In this document: in pieces, positions 24,502-32,697 of the stretch
How the letters are laid out: each line of letters starts with the position of its first letter
Numbering within the stretch: position 1 is the stretch's first letter
Origin: Massilia kyonggiensis
Lineage (GTDB): Bacteria; Pseudomonadota; Gammaproteobacteria; Burkholderiales; Burkholderiaceae_D
Assembly: GCF_024756235.1 (NCBI RefSeq)
Contig: NZ_JANUGY010000004.1
Coordinates: 372,001-436,000 of the forward strand
Length of the DNA: 64,000 nucleotides
Direction: 5' to 3'
Translations under genes and position numbers: made by a program
The notes under the pieces: model-generated
What the model saw: only the letters and a program-made list of their open reading frames with translations
What the model was told of the DNA's origin: nothing
The model's database searches: none

Positions 24502-27429
24502 ATGATCCTGCGCCGTCTTTATCTGTTCCTGCTTGCCCTGATGCTGTCCGCGGCAGGCGGTCCCGCGTTCGCGGGCAACGTCTACACGTTCGGCGGCCTG
24601 AGCACCGTCGGCAGCTGTTCGCTCTCGGGCGCGGTCTACACCTGTTCCAGCCTGCCGCTGCCGGCGGGCGACGACAGCATGGTGATCGCCAGCGGCTATA
24701 CGGTGAAGATCACGGCCGACACCACGTTCGGCTACAACCACAGTCTCAAGATGAGCGGCAGCGCCGTCCTGATGAGCACGGGCGACCTGGACATCGGCGG
24801 CATCGCCACGAACAACCTCAAAATCACGGGCGGCACGCTGATCGCGGGCGACGTATTCAGCGTGGGCGCGCAGAACCAGACGCTGACGGCGAACATCCAG
24901 GCCGGCACCGCGAACCTCGGCACCGGATCCGACCTCACCATCACGGGCAGCATCAAGGCCACGGGCACCGTCAACATCGCGTCGCACGCGACCATCAAGG
25001 GCCCGATCAGCGGCGCGACGGTGACCACCAGCTCGCCCGTCACCCTCACCGGCAACATCGTCGCAACAAACTCGTTTACCCTGGCCTCTGGCAGCTCGGT
25101 CAAGGGCGACGTGACGGCGCCCGTCGTCAGGCTGATGCCGTCCAACGCCACCGTGGACGGCAAGATCACGGCCAAGACCTCGCTGCAACTGGGTTCGGCC
25201 GACGTCGTCACGGGCGACGTGATCGCCGGCACGCTGACGCTGGATTCGTCGGAAGCCCTCGTCGACGGCAACGCGACGATCGACAGCGGCATCTTCAACT
25301 GGCACGGGCGCGTCACGAAGACCATCTATTGTTCGGGGGGTACCACGACGGGCAAGTGCGACTGCGTGTCGAACAACAGTGGCTACGAAGTCAACACGTC
25401 CCTGGGCCCGCACTGCCAGGGCAATGTCGTGCCGCTGGACCACTTCCTCATCACCTACAACCCGACGGGCAGCGTGTGCGAGCCGTCGAAAGTGACCATC
25501 ACCGCCTGCGCCAACCAGGCCTGCACGGCCACGTACGGCGGCGGCGCCACCGTGACGCTCGTCCCGACGGGGCAGTCGGTGGCGGTGCCCACGTCCGGCA
25601 GCGTCGATGCGGCGGTCACCTGGAAACAGGCCGGTACGTTCACGCTCGGCGTGTCCGGCGCGACGACGGCCAACGCCACCACCTGCATCCGCAGTGGCGA
25701 CGCGGCCCCGGGCGCGGATTGCAAGGTCGCGGTGTCCGCTTCCGCGTACACGATCACGACGAACCGCGCGGGGTTCTACGCCGAAGAACCGACGGGGACG
25801 ACGGGGCCGCAGCTGCTCATCGCGGCCACGCGCTTCGATCCCAAGCAGAACTCGTGCGTGCCGCTCTTCTTCGAGGTGGAGCGCGACATCAACTTTACCT
25901 GCGCCTACGGGAACCCGACGAGCGGCACGCTGCCCCTGCGGCTGAACGGCACGGCGCTGAACAGCGGCCAGAACACCGGAGCCGCCTGCGACAACGCCGG
26001 CGCGACGCTGAAAGTCAAGTTCGACAAGGAAGGCAAGGCAGCCGTGCCGGTGCAGTACGCGGATGCCGGCGCGGTGTCCGTGAAGGCGACCGACAGCGGC
26101 GCCGGCGCCCCGCCGCCGGCCAGCGTCACGGCCGTGTTCGCACCCGCGGCATTCGCACTGGCGCTGCCGAACACGAACGTACCCTACGTGGCGGGCAAGG
26201 AATTCACGGCGACGGTCACGGCCCTGAATGCGGCATCCCCGCCGGCGGCGACCCGGAATTTCGGCCGCGAGTCGGTGGCGGAAAGCGCGAAACTGGCGTC
26301 GGTCGCCTGCCAGCCGAACACTGCCAACGGCCTGCTTGCGCAGACGGCGCAGCCCGTCGCCGCCGCCGTCCAGACGATCAAGGCGACGTGGAACGAGACG
26401 GGCCGCATCGACCTCCGCGCCCTGCTGGCCAACGACAACGGCTACCTGGGCACCGGTGCGCAGCCGACAGTCGCGACGACCAGCACGGTCAGCCCGCCCG
26501 CCTGCTCGGGCGCCGTCGGCACGTTCAGCCCGGCCTATTTCGGCATCGACGTGGACACCGGCTGGACGCGTACCGCGACCCTGTCCGGCAGCACGTTCCG
26601 GCAATACTATGCCGGCGAGCCGTCGATCAAGCTGACCGTCACGGCCTACAGCCTGTTGAACAACAAGACGAAGAACTACGCCGACACGTACGCGCGCGAC
26701 GTCGTGTTCACCGGCCTGAAACCGGACGGCACGGCCCTGGCCGTCGGCGCCTTCAGCGCACCGGTGCGCGCCGCCGACTTCAAGGACGGGGCCGCCGAGT
26801 GGACCGGCAGCTACACGTTCACGGCGTCGCCCACGGTGCAGACGCGCGTGCGCGTGCGCGCATCCGAGGACCTGCCCGCCGCGCAGAACCCCGCGAGTTC
26901 GTCGGCGCTTCCGGCCACGGCCGGCACCGAGCCTACGCTGCTGATCCGCAGCGGCCGCATCCGCCTGCCCAGCCGGTTCGGCCCTGCCGGGGCCGCACTC
27001 ACGATTCCCATGACGCTCGAGTACTACACGGACCAGGCGTGGATGGTGAACGCCGAAGACTCCACCACCCTCCTGCCGGCCGGGATCGTGTCGACAGGGG
27101 CGGTCAAACCCGATTTCACGGTCAAGGCCGGTTTTTCGGCGTCGAAGTTCGCCAAGGGCCGGGCCGACCTGACGCTGACGCCCTCCGCCGCCACCCACAC
27201 CAGCGTGCCGTTCGCGCTCAACCTGGGCACGACGACTGTCAACACGTCCTGCTACGCCAGCCGGGGCACGCCGATGACGGCCAGCACGGGCGCTTCCCTC
27301 GCGTTCCTGCGCAGCCCGGATGCATCCTGCTCCGCCGCCGGCATCGTCGATCCGTCCGCGCTGGCCACGTTCGGCGTCTACGCGCCGGAGACGAAGCGCA
27401 TCATCCACACGCGCGAGGTGTTCCGATGA
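24502..27429 (+). CDS. MshQ-like secreted protein (DUF6701-type), head of MSHA-like operon
   Basis: Exported protein of 975 aa. Signal peptide MILRRLYLFLLALMLSAAGGPAFAG; residues 25-270 form a threonine- and glycine-rich repeat region resembling polymer-forming (bactofilin-like) or beta-helix repeats (LKITGGTLIAGDVFSVG, ANIQAGTANLGTGSDLTITGSI); a Cys-containing linker (TGKCDCVSNNSGYEV) follows, then a large beta-sandwich region as in MshQ/DUF6701 proteins. In MSHA loci MshQ is thought to be a surface adhesin or tip protein. Here it comes first, overlapping the MshC-like gene by 4 bases. Expression probably from the TATAAT/operator element immediately upstream. Confidence 0.75.
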   Translation: MILRRLYLFLLALMLSAAGGPAFAGNVYTFGGLSTVGSCSLSGAVYTCSSLPLPAGDDSMVIASGYTVKITADTTFGYNHSLKMSGSAVLMSTGDLDIGGIATNNLKITGGTLIAGDVFSVGAQNQTLTANIQAGTANLGTGSDLTITGSIKATGTVNIASHATIKGPISGATVTTSSPVTLTGNIVATNSFTLASGSSVKGDVTAPVVRLMPSNATVDGKITAKTSLQLGSADVVTGDVIAGTLTLDSSEALVDGNATIDSGIFNWHGRVTKTIYCSGGTTTGKCDCVSNNSGYEVNTSLGPHCQGNVVPLDHFLITYNPTGSVCEPSKVTITACANQACTATYGGGATVTLVPTGQSVAVPTSGSVDAAVTWKQAGTFTLGVSGATTANATTCIRSGDAAPGADCKVAVSASAYTITTNRAGFYAEEPTGTTGPQLLIAATRFDPKQNSCVPLFFEVERDINFTCAYGNPTSGTLPLRLNGTALNSGQNTGAACDNAGATLKVKFDKEGKAAVPVQYADAGAVSVKATDSGAGAPPPASVTAVFAPAAFALALPNTNVPYVAGKEFTATVTALNAASPPAATRNFGRESVAESAKLASVACQPNTANGLLAQTAQPVAAAVQTIKATWNETGRIDLRALLANDNGYLGTGAQPTVATTSTVSPPACSGAVGTFSPAYFGIDVDTGWTRTATLSGSTFRQYYAGEPSIKLTVTAYSLLNNKTKNYADTYARDVVFTGLKPDGTALAVGAFSAPVRAADFKDGAAEWTGSYTFTASPTVQTRVRVRASEDLPAAQNPASSSALPATAGTEPTLLIRSGRIRLPSRFGPAGAALTIPMTLEYYTDQAWMVNAEDSTTLLPAGIVSTGAVKPDFTVKAGFSASKFAKGRADLTLTPSAATHTSVPFALNLGTTTVNTSCYASRGTPMTASTGASLAFLRSPDASCSAAGIVDPSALATFGVYAPETKRIIHTREVFR

Positions 27430-27899
27430 CCGAACACAGGCGCAGGCGCGCCGCCGGATTCACGATCGTCGAGCTGGTCGTCGTGATGGTCATCATCGGT
27501 GCGCTGGCCGCCCTCGGTATCCCGCGCCTGGTGGGCGACAAGTCGTCGGAAGCGGCCGTGTTCGGGGACCAGGTCGCCAGCGGCCTGCGCCGCGCCCAGA
27601 AGATCGCGATGGGGCACCGCCGCGTCGTGTGCGCGACCGTCGGGCCGAAAGCCGTGGTGCTGCGCATAAACGGTTGCGGCAGCGCCGGCATCGCGCTGAA
27701 CGGATCGGGCGACGACGACTACGCGACGACCGACAGCGTCCTCACGGTGACGACGGCGACCCTGTACTTCCAGCCGGACGGCCGCGTGACGCAGGACGCG
27801 GCGGGCGTGGCAGCGTGGTCGGACAAGATCGTCATCGCTGCGGGGACGACCGAGTTCCGCACCATCACCGTACAAGGCACGACGGGCTATGTTGAATAG
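27426..27899 (+). CDS. MshC-like type IV minor pseudopilin (GspH/FimT type)
   Basis: Prepilin-like protein of 157 aa. The N-terminal class III signal is intact: RRRRAAG then FTIVELVVVMVIIGALAALGIP, cleavage by the prepilin peptidase after Gly with Glu at position +5. The remainder is a GspH/FimT-like globular domain with two Cys (VVCATVG and INGCGSAG). Start overlaps the MshQ-like stop (ATGA). Predicted to be inserted in the inner membrane and added to the tip or base of an MSHA-type pilus. Confidence 0.83.
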   Translation: MTEHRRRRAAGFTIVELVVVMVIIGALAALGIPRLVGDKSSEAAVFGDQVASGLRRAQKIAMGHRRVVCATVGPKAVVLRINGCGSAGIALNGSGDDDYATTDSVLTVTTATLYFQPDGRVTQDAAGVAAWSDKIVIAAGTTEFRTITVQGTTGYVE

Positions 27900-28371
27900 A
27901 GCCAGGCGCAGCGCCGGCGTCACGCTGGTCGAACTGATCGTCGCCCTCGTCATCATGGGCGTCGCGCTCGCGGGCATGGTCGCCGTGTACACGGCCACCA
28001 CGCGGTCGAGCGCGGATCCCGTCGTCGTCCAGCAGATGCAGGCGATCGCGGACAACATGATGGAAGAGATCCTCATGAAGCCGTTTGCGGGGACGCCGGG
28101 ACAAACCGCCCGCGTCGACTTCGACGAGGTGCGCGACTACCACAAATACGACAGCGGTACCCAGGGGATCACCGACGTCGAAGGCAATGTGATCGCGGGC
28201 CTGGAGCGCTACCGGGTCGTGGTCGGGGTCAGCACGAGCTCCGGCCTGCCGGGCGTGCCGTCCGCCGACGCGCTGCAGGTCACGGTCACCGTGTCGGACA
28301 TGCGGGCCGTGGACCCGAACGATCCGAATTCGAAGCTCACGCTCACCGGCTGGAGGACCAATCCATCATGA
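27889..28371 (+). CDS. MshD-like type IV minor pseudopilin (PilV type)
   Basis: Prepilin-like protein of 160 aa with SAG-VTLVELIVALVIMGVALAGMV as the class III leader and transmembrane helix (cleavage after Gly, Glu at +5). The globular part carries QMQAIADNMMEEILMKPF, the helical feature of PilV/MshD-type minor pilins. The start ATG lies 11 bases inside the preceding gene, indicating coupled translation. Part of the same five-gene operon. Confidence 0.83.
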   Translation: MLNRARRSAGVTLVELIVALVIMGVALAGMVAVYTATTRSSADPVVVQQMQAIADNMMEEILMKPFAGTPGQTARVDFDEVRDYHKYDSGTQGITDVEGNVIAGLERYRVVVGVSTSSGLPGVPSADALQVTVTVSDMRAVDPNDPNSKLTLTGWRTNPS

Positions 28372-29231
28372 CCCGTCAGCGCGGCTTCACGCTCGTCGAA
28401 CTGATCATCGTGATGGTGCTCATCGGCATCATTGCGGGCATCCTTGCCCTGCAGATCCGGCCGGCCATGCAGTCGTATCTCGCGATCCGCCAGCGCGCGA
28501 ATCTCACGAGCCAGGCCGATACCGCGCTGCGGCGCATCATTGCGGACGTGCGGACGGCGGTGCCGAATTCGCTGCGCTATACGCCGGATGGGCAGAATCA
28601 GTGCATCGAGTTCGTGCCCACCCGCGACGGCGGGCGGTTCCGCACGGCGCCCGACTACGAGCATGCTTCCGACCCCGGCAATCCGCTCACCCTCGACGCT
28701 CCCAAGGACACGTTCGACACACTGACGGGGGGCCTCGACGACCGCTACAAGGATGACTATATCTTCATCGGCAATGTGAACGGGAGCGACGTTTACGACA
28801 CCACAAAGAGCTGGCAGATCAAGAGCATCGTGACCGCCGCCAAGCCGACCCAGGGCCAGAATACGGTCACCCTCACCACACCGGCGACCCTCCCGGCCGG
28901 TTACGAAGGCGGCCGTTTCGTCGTGATCCCGCGGGGGGAGCGCGCCGTGACCTACACCTGCTCGAACGCGGGCCTGGACAGTAACGGCACCGGTACCGGC
29001 GTCGGCGTCATCTACCGCGTGACCGGCTATACGCCCAGCAAGACGCCGGCGGCGACTTGCCCTACGGGCCCGGCAGTCCTCGTCGCCAAGGTGAGCGACT
29101 GCAGCTTCCTGTACCGCGAAAGCCAGGGCGCCACCCAGCAAAGCGGCTACCTGCAGCTGCGCCTGGGCCTGGCCGAAGGCGGCGAAGCGGCCCGGCTGAC
29201 GATGGGCGCGCACGTGGAGAACACGCCATGA
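28368..29231 (+). CDS. MshO-like type IV minor pseudopilin (PilW type)
   Basis: Prepilin-like protein of 287 aa, the largest pseudopilin here. Leader and helix: MTRQRG-FTLVELIIVMVLIGIIAGILAL, with Glu +5. The C-terminal domain, about 250 residues, contains RRIIADVRTAVPNSLRYTPDGQNQCIEFVPT, the hallmark of MshO proteins, and paired Cys (YTCSNAG, AATCPTG, VSDCSF). The 4-base ATGA overlap with the previous stop supports coupled expression. Confidence 0.85.
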   Translation: MTRQRGFTLVELIIVMVLIGIIAGILALQIRPAMQSYLAIRQRANLTSQADTALRRIIADVRTAVPNSLRYTPDGQNQCIEFVPTRDGGRFRTAPDYEHASDPGNPLTLDAPKDTFDTLTGGLDDRYKDDYIFIGNVNGSDVYDTTKSWQIKSIVTAAKPTQGQNTVTLTTPATLPAGYEGGRFVVIPRGERAVTYTCSNAGLDSNGTGTGVGVIYRVTGYTPSKTPAATCPTGPAVLVAKVSDCSFLYRESQGATQQSGYLQLRLGLAEGGEAARLTMGAHVENTP

Positions 29232-29695
29232 CGACCCGGCGCGCGGGCGGCTTCGCGTACATCGCGGCCATCGTCTTCCTCGTCGTGCTGGCCGGCTTTG
29301 CGCTGGCCGTGCTGCGGCTGTCGGATACGCAGCAGATCACGGTCAGCCAGGCCATCCTCGGCAGCCGCGCCAGCCAGGCCGCGCGCACGGGGCTGGAACT
29401 GGCGTTCTACCAGCTCAAGACGCCCGGCACCGAGTGCAAGAACGTGCCGACCTGGCCCGACCTGAAAACGGCCACCGGATTCGTCGTGAAACTGGAGTGC
29501 GCCATGCGGACCTATTCCGAAGGCGTGAAGGAGGACGGCACGCCGGTGTCGAAGACCATCTTCGAGCTCACGGCGACGGCCTGCAACGGCAGCACGTGCC
29601 CGGGCACCAATGCGGACCTCGCGAATCCGGACTACGTCGAACGCGTGCGTACGGCGTCGATCTGCGTCGCCTCCGCCCCCAGCGAGTGCTACTGA
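29228..29695 (+). CDS. MshP-like pilus assembly protein (PilX-type N-terminus)
   Basis: Protein of 155 aa, starting by a 4-base overlap with the MshO-like stop. Begins MTTRRAGGFAYIAAIVFLVVLAGFALAVLRLSDTQQ: a single N-terminal hydrophobic helix without the Glu +5 of true prepilins, as in MshP/PilX N-terminal domains. Then SRASQAARTGLELAFYQL, the conserved amphipathic helix, and a Cys-rich end (TACNGSTCPG, ASICVASAPSECY). Completes the Q-C-D-O-P set; the major pilin and the assembly ATPase are not in this window. Confidence 0.8.
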   Translation: MTTRRAGGFAYIAAIVFLVVLAGFALAVLRLSDTQQITVSQAILGSRASQAARTGLELAFYQLKTPGTECKNVPTWPDLKTATGFVVKLECAMRTYSEGVKEDGTPVSKTIFELTATACNGSTCPGTNADLANPDYVERVRTASICVASAPSECY

Positions 29696-29701
29696 CCCGC
29701 C

Positions 29702-30565
29702 ATGCCGCCCCGCGCCCCGCTCTCGCTCGCCGCCTTCGACGCACTGCTGACGGACGCGCGCAGCCGCCGCATCGAAGGCTGGCGCCGCGGCGCGCTGGAA
29801 TTCCTCGTGTTCGGAATCAAGGAAGCGCGGGCCTGCCTGTTCGCGGGCCTGTTCTTCGCCTGCGTGCTGCTCGTGCCCCGCGCCGGCCTGCTCGGCGTGC
29901 CCCGCTACGACCTGCTGCTGGTCGCGGCGCTGGCGATCCAGGCATGGATGCTGAAGAGCGGACTGGAAACGCGGGACGAACTGAAGGCGGTCTGCCTGTT
30001 CCACGCGCTCGGCTTCGCGCTGGAGGCGTTCAAGACGTCCAGCGGTATCAAATCGTGGAGTTATCCCGACTTCGCCTATACGAAGGTGCTGGGCGTGCCG
30101 CTGTTCTCGGGCTTCATGTATGCGGCCGTGGGCAGCTACATCATCCAGGCGTGGCGCCTGCTCGACCTGCGCGTGCGTCACCATCCGCCGTACTGGATGG
30201 CCGGGCTCGTCGCTATGCTGATTTATCTGAATTTCTTCACGCACCATGCGCTGGGCGATGTGCGCTGGTACCTGGCTGCCGTCGCGCTCGGGCTCTACGC
30301 CCGCACGACCGTCAGCTTCCGCCCGCTGGACCGCGAGCGGCGCATGCCGCTGTTACTTGGATTCGTGCTGACCGGGTTCTTCATCTGGCTCGCGGAGAAC
30401 CTCAGCACATTCTGGGGATTGTGGCGTTATCCGAACCAGCTGGGGGCCTGGTCGGCCGTCCACGTGAGCAAGTGGAGTTCGTGGTCGCTACTGGTCATCA
30501 TGACGTTCACGATCGTCGCGAACCTCAAGCACGTCAAAGCGCGGATACACGTACCAGAGCAGTGA
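29702..30565 (+). CDS. DUF817 family integral membrane protein
   Basis: Inner membrane protein of 287 aa with about eight predicted spans (e.g. GLFFACVLLVPRAGLLGV, MAGLVAMLIYLNFFTHH, LLLGFVLTGFFIWLAENL). Conserved family pieces: ALEFLVFGIKEARACLFAG, CLFHALGFALEAFKTSSG, KSWSYPDFAYTKVLGVPLFSGFMYAAVGSYI, WLAENLSTFWGLWRYPNQ. Function of DUF817 is unknown. It starts six bases after the MshP-like stop, so it may be the last gene of the pseudopilin operon or merely read through. Its 3' end overlaps the convergent small membrane protein gene by 32 bases. Confidence 0.85.
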   Translation: MPPRAPLSLAAFDALLTDARSRRIEGWRRGALEFLVFGIKEARACLFAGLFFACVLLVPRAGLLGVPRYDLLLVAALAIQAWMLKSGLETRDELKAVCLFHALGFALEAFKTSSGIKSWSYPDFAYTKVLGVPLFSGFMYAAVGSYIIQAWRLLDLRVRHHPPYWMAGLVAMLIYLNFFTHHALGDVRWYLAAVALGLYARTTVSFRPLDRERRMPLLLGFVLTGFFIWLAENLSTFWGLWRYPNQLGAWSAVHVSKWSSWSLLVIMTFTIVANLKHVKARIHVPEQ

Positions 30566-30695
30566 CGCCGGTCTTGGCCAGCGCCATCGCGACGGGCAAG
30601 GCGCACAGCACGATCATCACACCGATACGCACGCGGCGGGCGCGCTGCTTTTGTTCCTCGAAACGGGAAACGCGGAATCCTGCATCATGGTTCAT
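30534..30695 (-). CDS. Small single-span membrane protein, 53 aa, unknown
   Basis: A short frame starting MNHDAGFRVSRFEEQKQRARRVRIGVM with a basic stretch followed by one hydrophobic segment (IGVMIVLCALPVAMALA), predicted N-in inner membrane protein. AAGGAC lies seven bases before the ATG. Codon use matches neighbouring genes. It overlaps the 3' end of the convergent DUF817 gene by 32 bases. I do not recognise a family. A longer frame upstream (to 30788) is not supported because its codons are atypically AT-rich. Confidence 0.5.
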   Translation of the reverse strand: MNHDAGFRVSRFEEQKQRARRVRIGVMIVLCALPVAMALAKTGVTALVRVSAL

Positions 30696-30927
30696 GGAAG
30701 TCCTTTCATGTGATATGAATAAGCCAATCATAATATGGAGGCCAAGAAACCCGCGACACGAATGGATTTCCCGAAAATCCGATGCCACCCCGATAAGTTA
30801 CATTGCGCTGGGGTAAAAGATCAGATTACACCTCCTGGCTATACAAATCCATGAGACAAATCTAACCAAGGTTAAATTCCGTAAAATCGTCTGATTTTAT
30901 CCACGTCAATCCGGCAACACGGGCGGC
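30696..30927. other. AT-rich intergenic region
   Basis: About 230 bases, clearly lower in GC than the rest of the window, between the small membrane protein and the SnoaL-like gene. It contains TAAAATC-GTCT-GATTTTA, a seven-base inverted repeat (30889-30906 region), and AT-rich stretches such as CATAATATGG. No gene seen; probably holds the promoter of the small membrane protein. Confidence 0.4.
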
Positions 30928-31323
30928 TCAGCTGCGATCGACGACGAGCGCGAGTTGTCCATCGCGCACGACGAATTCCGACTCGCCCCGCAGCGCCAGC
31001 CGGGTGCCGGCCGGCGGGCCGCCCGGCACGTCGACGGCGAGCTGGCCGCGCCATGCGACGGCCGCGACGAGCGTGTCGCCGCGCGGCGCGAGCGCCGTCA
31101 CGCGCTGCTCGCGCTCGGCGAACATCGTTTTCGCCCGCTCGGCGAGCACGCGGAACGCGTCGCGGCCGTCGCTGGCCGCCGTCAGCTGGCCGCCGGACCA
31201 GTTCTCGAAACGGACGTCGGGAGTCAAGGTGTCGAGCATGGCGTCGACGTCGAAGGCGTTGTAGGCGGCCACGTAGCGTTCGATCAGGGCCAGGGCAGCC
31301 GGTGCGATGCAGGCATGGGACAT
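30928..31323 (-). CDS. SnoaL/NTF2-like domain protein
   Basis: Cytoplasmic protein of 131 aa with a single NTF2-like cone fold: LIERYVAAYNAFDVDAMLDTLTPDVRFENWSGG at the start, typical of SnoaL-like proteins, then FRVLAERAKTMFAEREQRVTAL and RLALRGESEFVVRDGQLALVV at the end. Such proteins bind or isomerise small molecules; the substrate is not visible. Good ribosome site (AAAGGAGAG) before the ATG. It lies 19 bases downstream of the PP2C-type phosphatase gene on the same strand, so they are probably co-transcribed. Confidence 0.8.
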   Translation of the reverse strand: MSHACIAPAALALIERYVAAYNAFDVDAMLDTLTPDVRFENWSGGQLTAASDGRDAFRVLAERAKTMFAEREQRVTALAPRGDTLVAAVAWRGQLAVDVPGGPPAGTRLALRGESEFVVRDGQLALVVDRS

Positions 31324-31342
31324 CGGTCTCTCCTTTCTCGTT

Positions 31343-32206
31343 TCACGTAAAACGCCAGGCGATGGCGGACGCGTCGTCCGCCGTCTTCGCCGCCAGCCCG
31401 GCGGCCTCCTTGCCGGCCTCGAACGCGCGCAGCTCGTCCAGCAGCGCATCCAGCCCGCGCGCGCGGCACGCGTCCAGCAGGCTGCCGTCGGAATGCAGGC
31501 CGTAGGTGTCGACGAGGCGGTACAGACCGTCGCTGAGCACCAGCAGCAGCGCGCCGGGTGGTGCCGTCACACGGGTCCGGCGCGCCGCGAACGGGCCGCG
31601 CGGTTCCAGGCACAGGACCGCGGGATTCGCTGCCGTATTCTGCTCGTGACGGCGCGCGCGCAGCATCGGCAGCAGCCGCGTCCAGCGCTCGGCCGGGTCG
31701 AAGATGCCCTCGGCGACGAGCGCCGCGACGGCGGCCTGCGTCGCCTGTTCCTGCGGGTTCTCGAACGGATCGAGGTCGCGCACGGCACCGTCCGGGAGCT
31801 GCAGCAGGATCTTGCTGTCGCCAAGGCAGAACAGGTCCAGCGTATGGGCGCCGTCGGCGTCCGGGTCGGAGACTCGCACCCACGCGAGCGTCGCGATGGG
31901 CCATGCGTACGGCGGCACGTCGGCATGGCCGCCGGCGGCGCGGTACGCGGCCCGCGTGTGTTCCAGCGCTTCCAGCACGAGCGCTTCCTGGTCGCCGTCC
32001 GCGCGCAGCACGCTGCCCAGGTCCTGCGCGAAGCGGCGCACGAACCACGCCGGGTCGCTGGCGCCGGCCGCCACGCAGCGCTCGGGCGTGAGCGGCGTCG
32101 CGCCGTCCATCAGCACGAGGTCCGTGTACCCGTCGCGCTCATACACGACGACGACGTCTTCGTTGATCCGGCCCTTGCCGGCCGACGAAGCGAGGGTGTA
32201 CCGCAT
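31343..32206 (-). CDS. PP2C-family serine/threonine protein phosphatase-like protein
   Basis: Protein of 287 aa with a compact PP2C fold. Metal-binding acidic residues are retained in NEDVVVVYERD, LVLMDGATPL (DG), FCLGDSKILL, LVLSDGLYRLVD (SDG) and TADDASAIAWR (DD near the C-terminus). The usual DGMGG is replaced by DGATP, so activity is likely but not certain. No transmembrane segment. Start chosen at ATG with GGGAG six bases upstream; a TTG five codons earlier is less likely. Upstream -10 TATAGT at 32235-32240 on the minus strand. First gene of a short operon with the SnoaL-like protein. No partner kinase is adjacent. Confidence 0.8.
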   Translation of the reverse strand: MRYTLASSAGKGRINEDVVVVYERDGYTDLVLMDGATPLTPERCVAAGASDPAWFVRRFAQDLGSVLRADGDQEALVLEALEHTRAAYRAAGGHADVPPYAWPIATLAWVRVSDPDADGAHTLDLFCLGDSKILLQLPDGAVRDLDPFENPQEQATQAAVAALVAEGIFDPAERWTRLLPMLRARRHEQNTAANPAVLCLEPRGPFAARRTRVTAPPGALLLVLSDGLYRLVDTYGLHSDGSLLDACRARGLDALLDELRAFEAGKEAAGLAAKTADDASAIAWRFT

Positions 32207-32347
32207 GCTTGCTCCCGTCAATGTTGTCGCCGTTACTATAAGCCATCCGGATGACGCACGGATGAACCGTGCGGACGGTGAAGATTGGAGAGTATGTCGC
32301 GCGGGTTTTCGCGTACGATGCAGAGGGACTTACAACACGAGGACACC

Positions 32348-32683
32348 ATGACGTTCATCGAATCGATCCAGACCTGCTTCCAGAAATACGCCAGCTTCGA
32401 GGGCACGGCACGCCGTTCCGAGTACTGGTGGTTCTTCCTGTTCCTCGTCGTCGCCAGCATGATCCTCGGCCAGGTCAGCACGACCCTGTCGATCGTGTTC
32501 TCGCTCGGCACGCTGCTGCCGTCGATCGCCGTCGCCACGCGCCGCCTGCACGACACGGACCGCAGCGGCTGGTGGCAGCTCATCAGCCTCGTGCCGATCG
32601 TCGGCATCATCGTCCTGATCGTGTTCCTGGCCCAGGAAAGCCGCCCGAACCGCTACGGCATCGCCCCGGCCTACGCGGCCTGA
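32348..32683 (+). CDS. DUF805 family membrane protein
   Basis: Inner membrane protein of 111 aa, standard size. Typical features: YASFEGTARRSEYWWFFLF near residues 14-32 (F-x-G-R/T-x-R-R-x-E-Y/F-W signature), then FSLGTLLPSIAVATRRLHDTDRSGWWQLISLVPIVGIIVLIVFLA and a C-terminal NRYG. Three hydrophobic segments. Function unknown; the family is often fused to or next to signalling proteins. GAGG before the ATG. Divergent from the PP2C gene and followed by the convergent metR gene 14 bases away. Confidence 0.88.
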   Translation: MTFIESIQTCFQKYASFEGTARRSEYWWFFLFLVVASMILGQVSTTLSIVFSLGTLLPSIAVATRRLHDTDRSGWWQLISLVPIVGIIVLIVFLAQESRPNRYGIAPAYAA

Positions 32684-32697
32684 TTCACAGCAGCCGC

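Noticed and set aside
24481..27408. Open reading frame of about 975 codons antisense to the MshQ-like gene
   Set aside because: Its product is an Arg/Gly/Val-rich mirror of a high-GC gene without motifs; MshQ-like frame has a signal peptide and coherent coupling.
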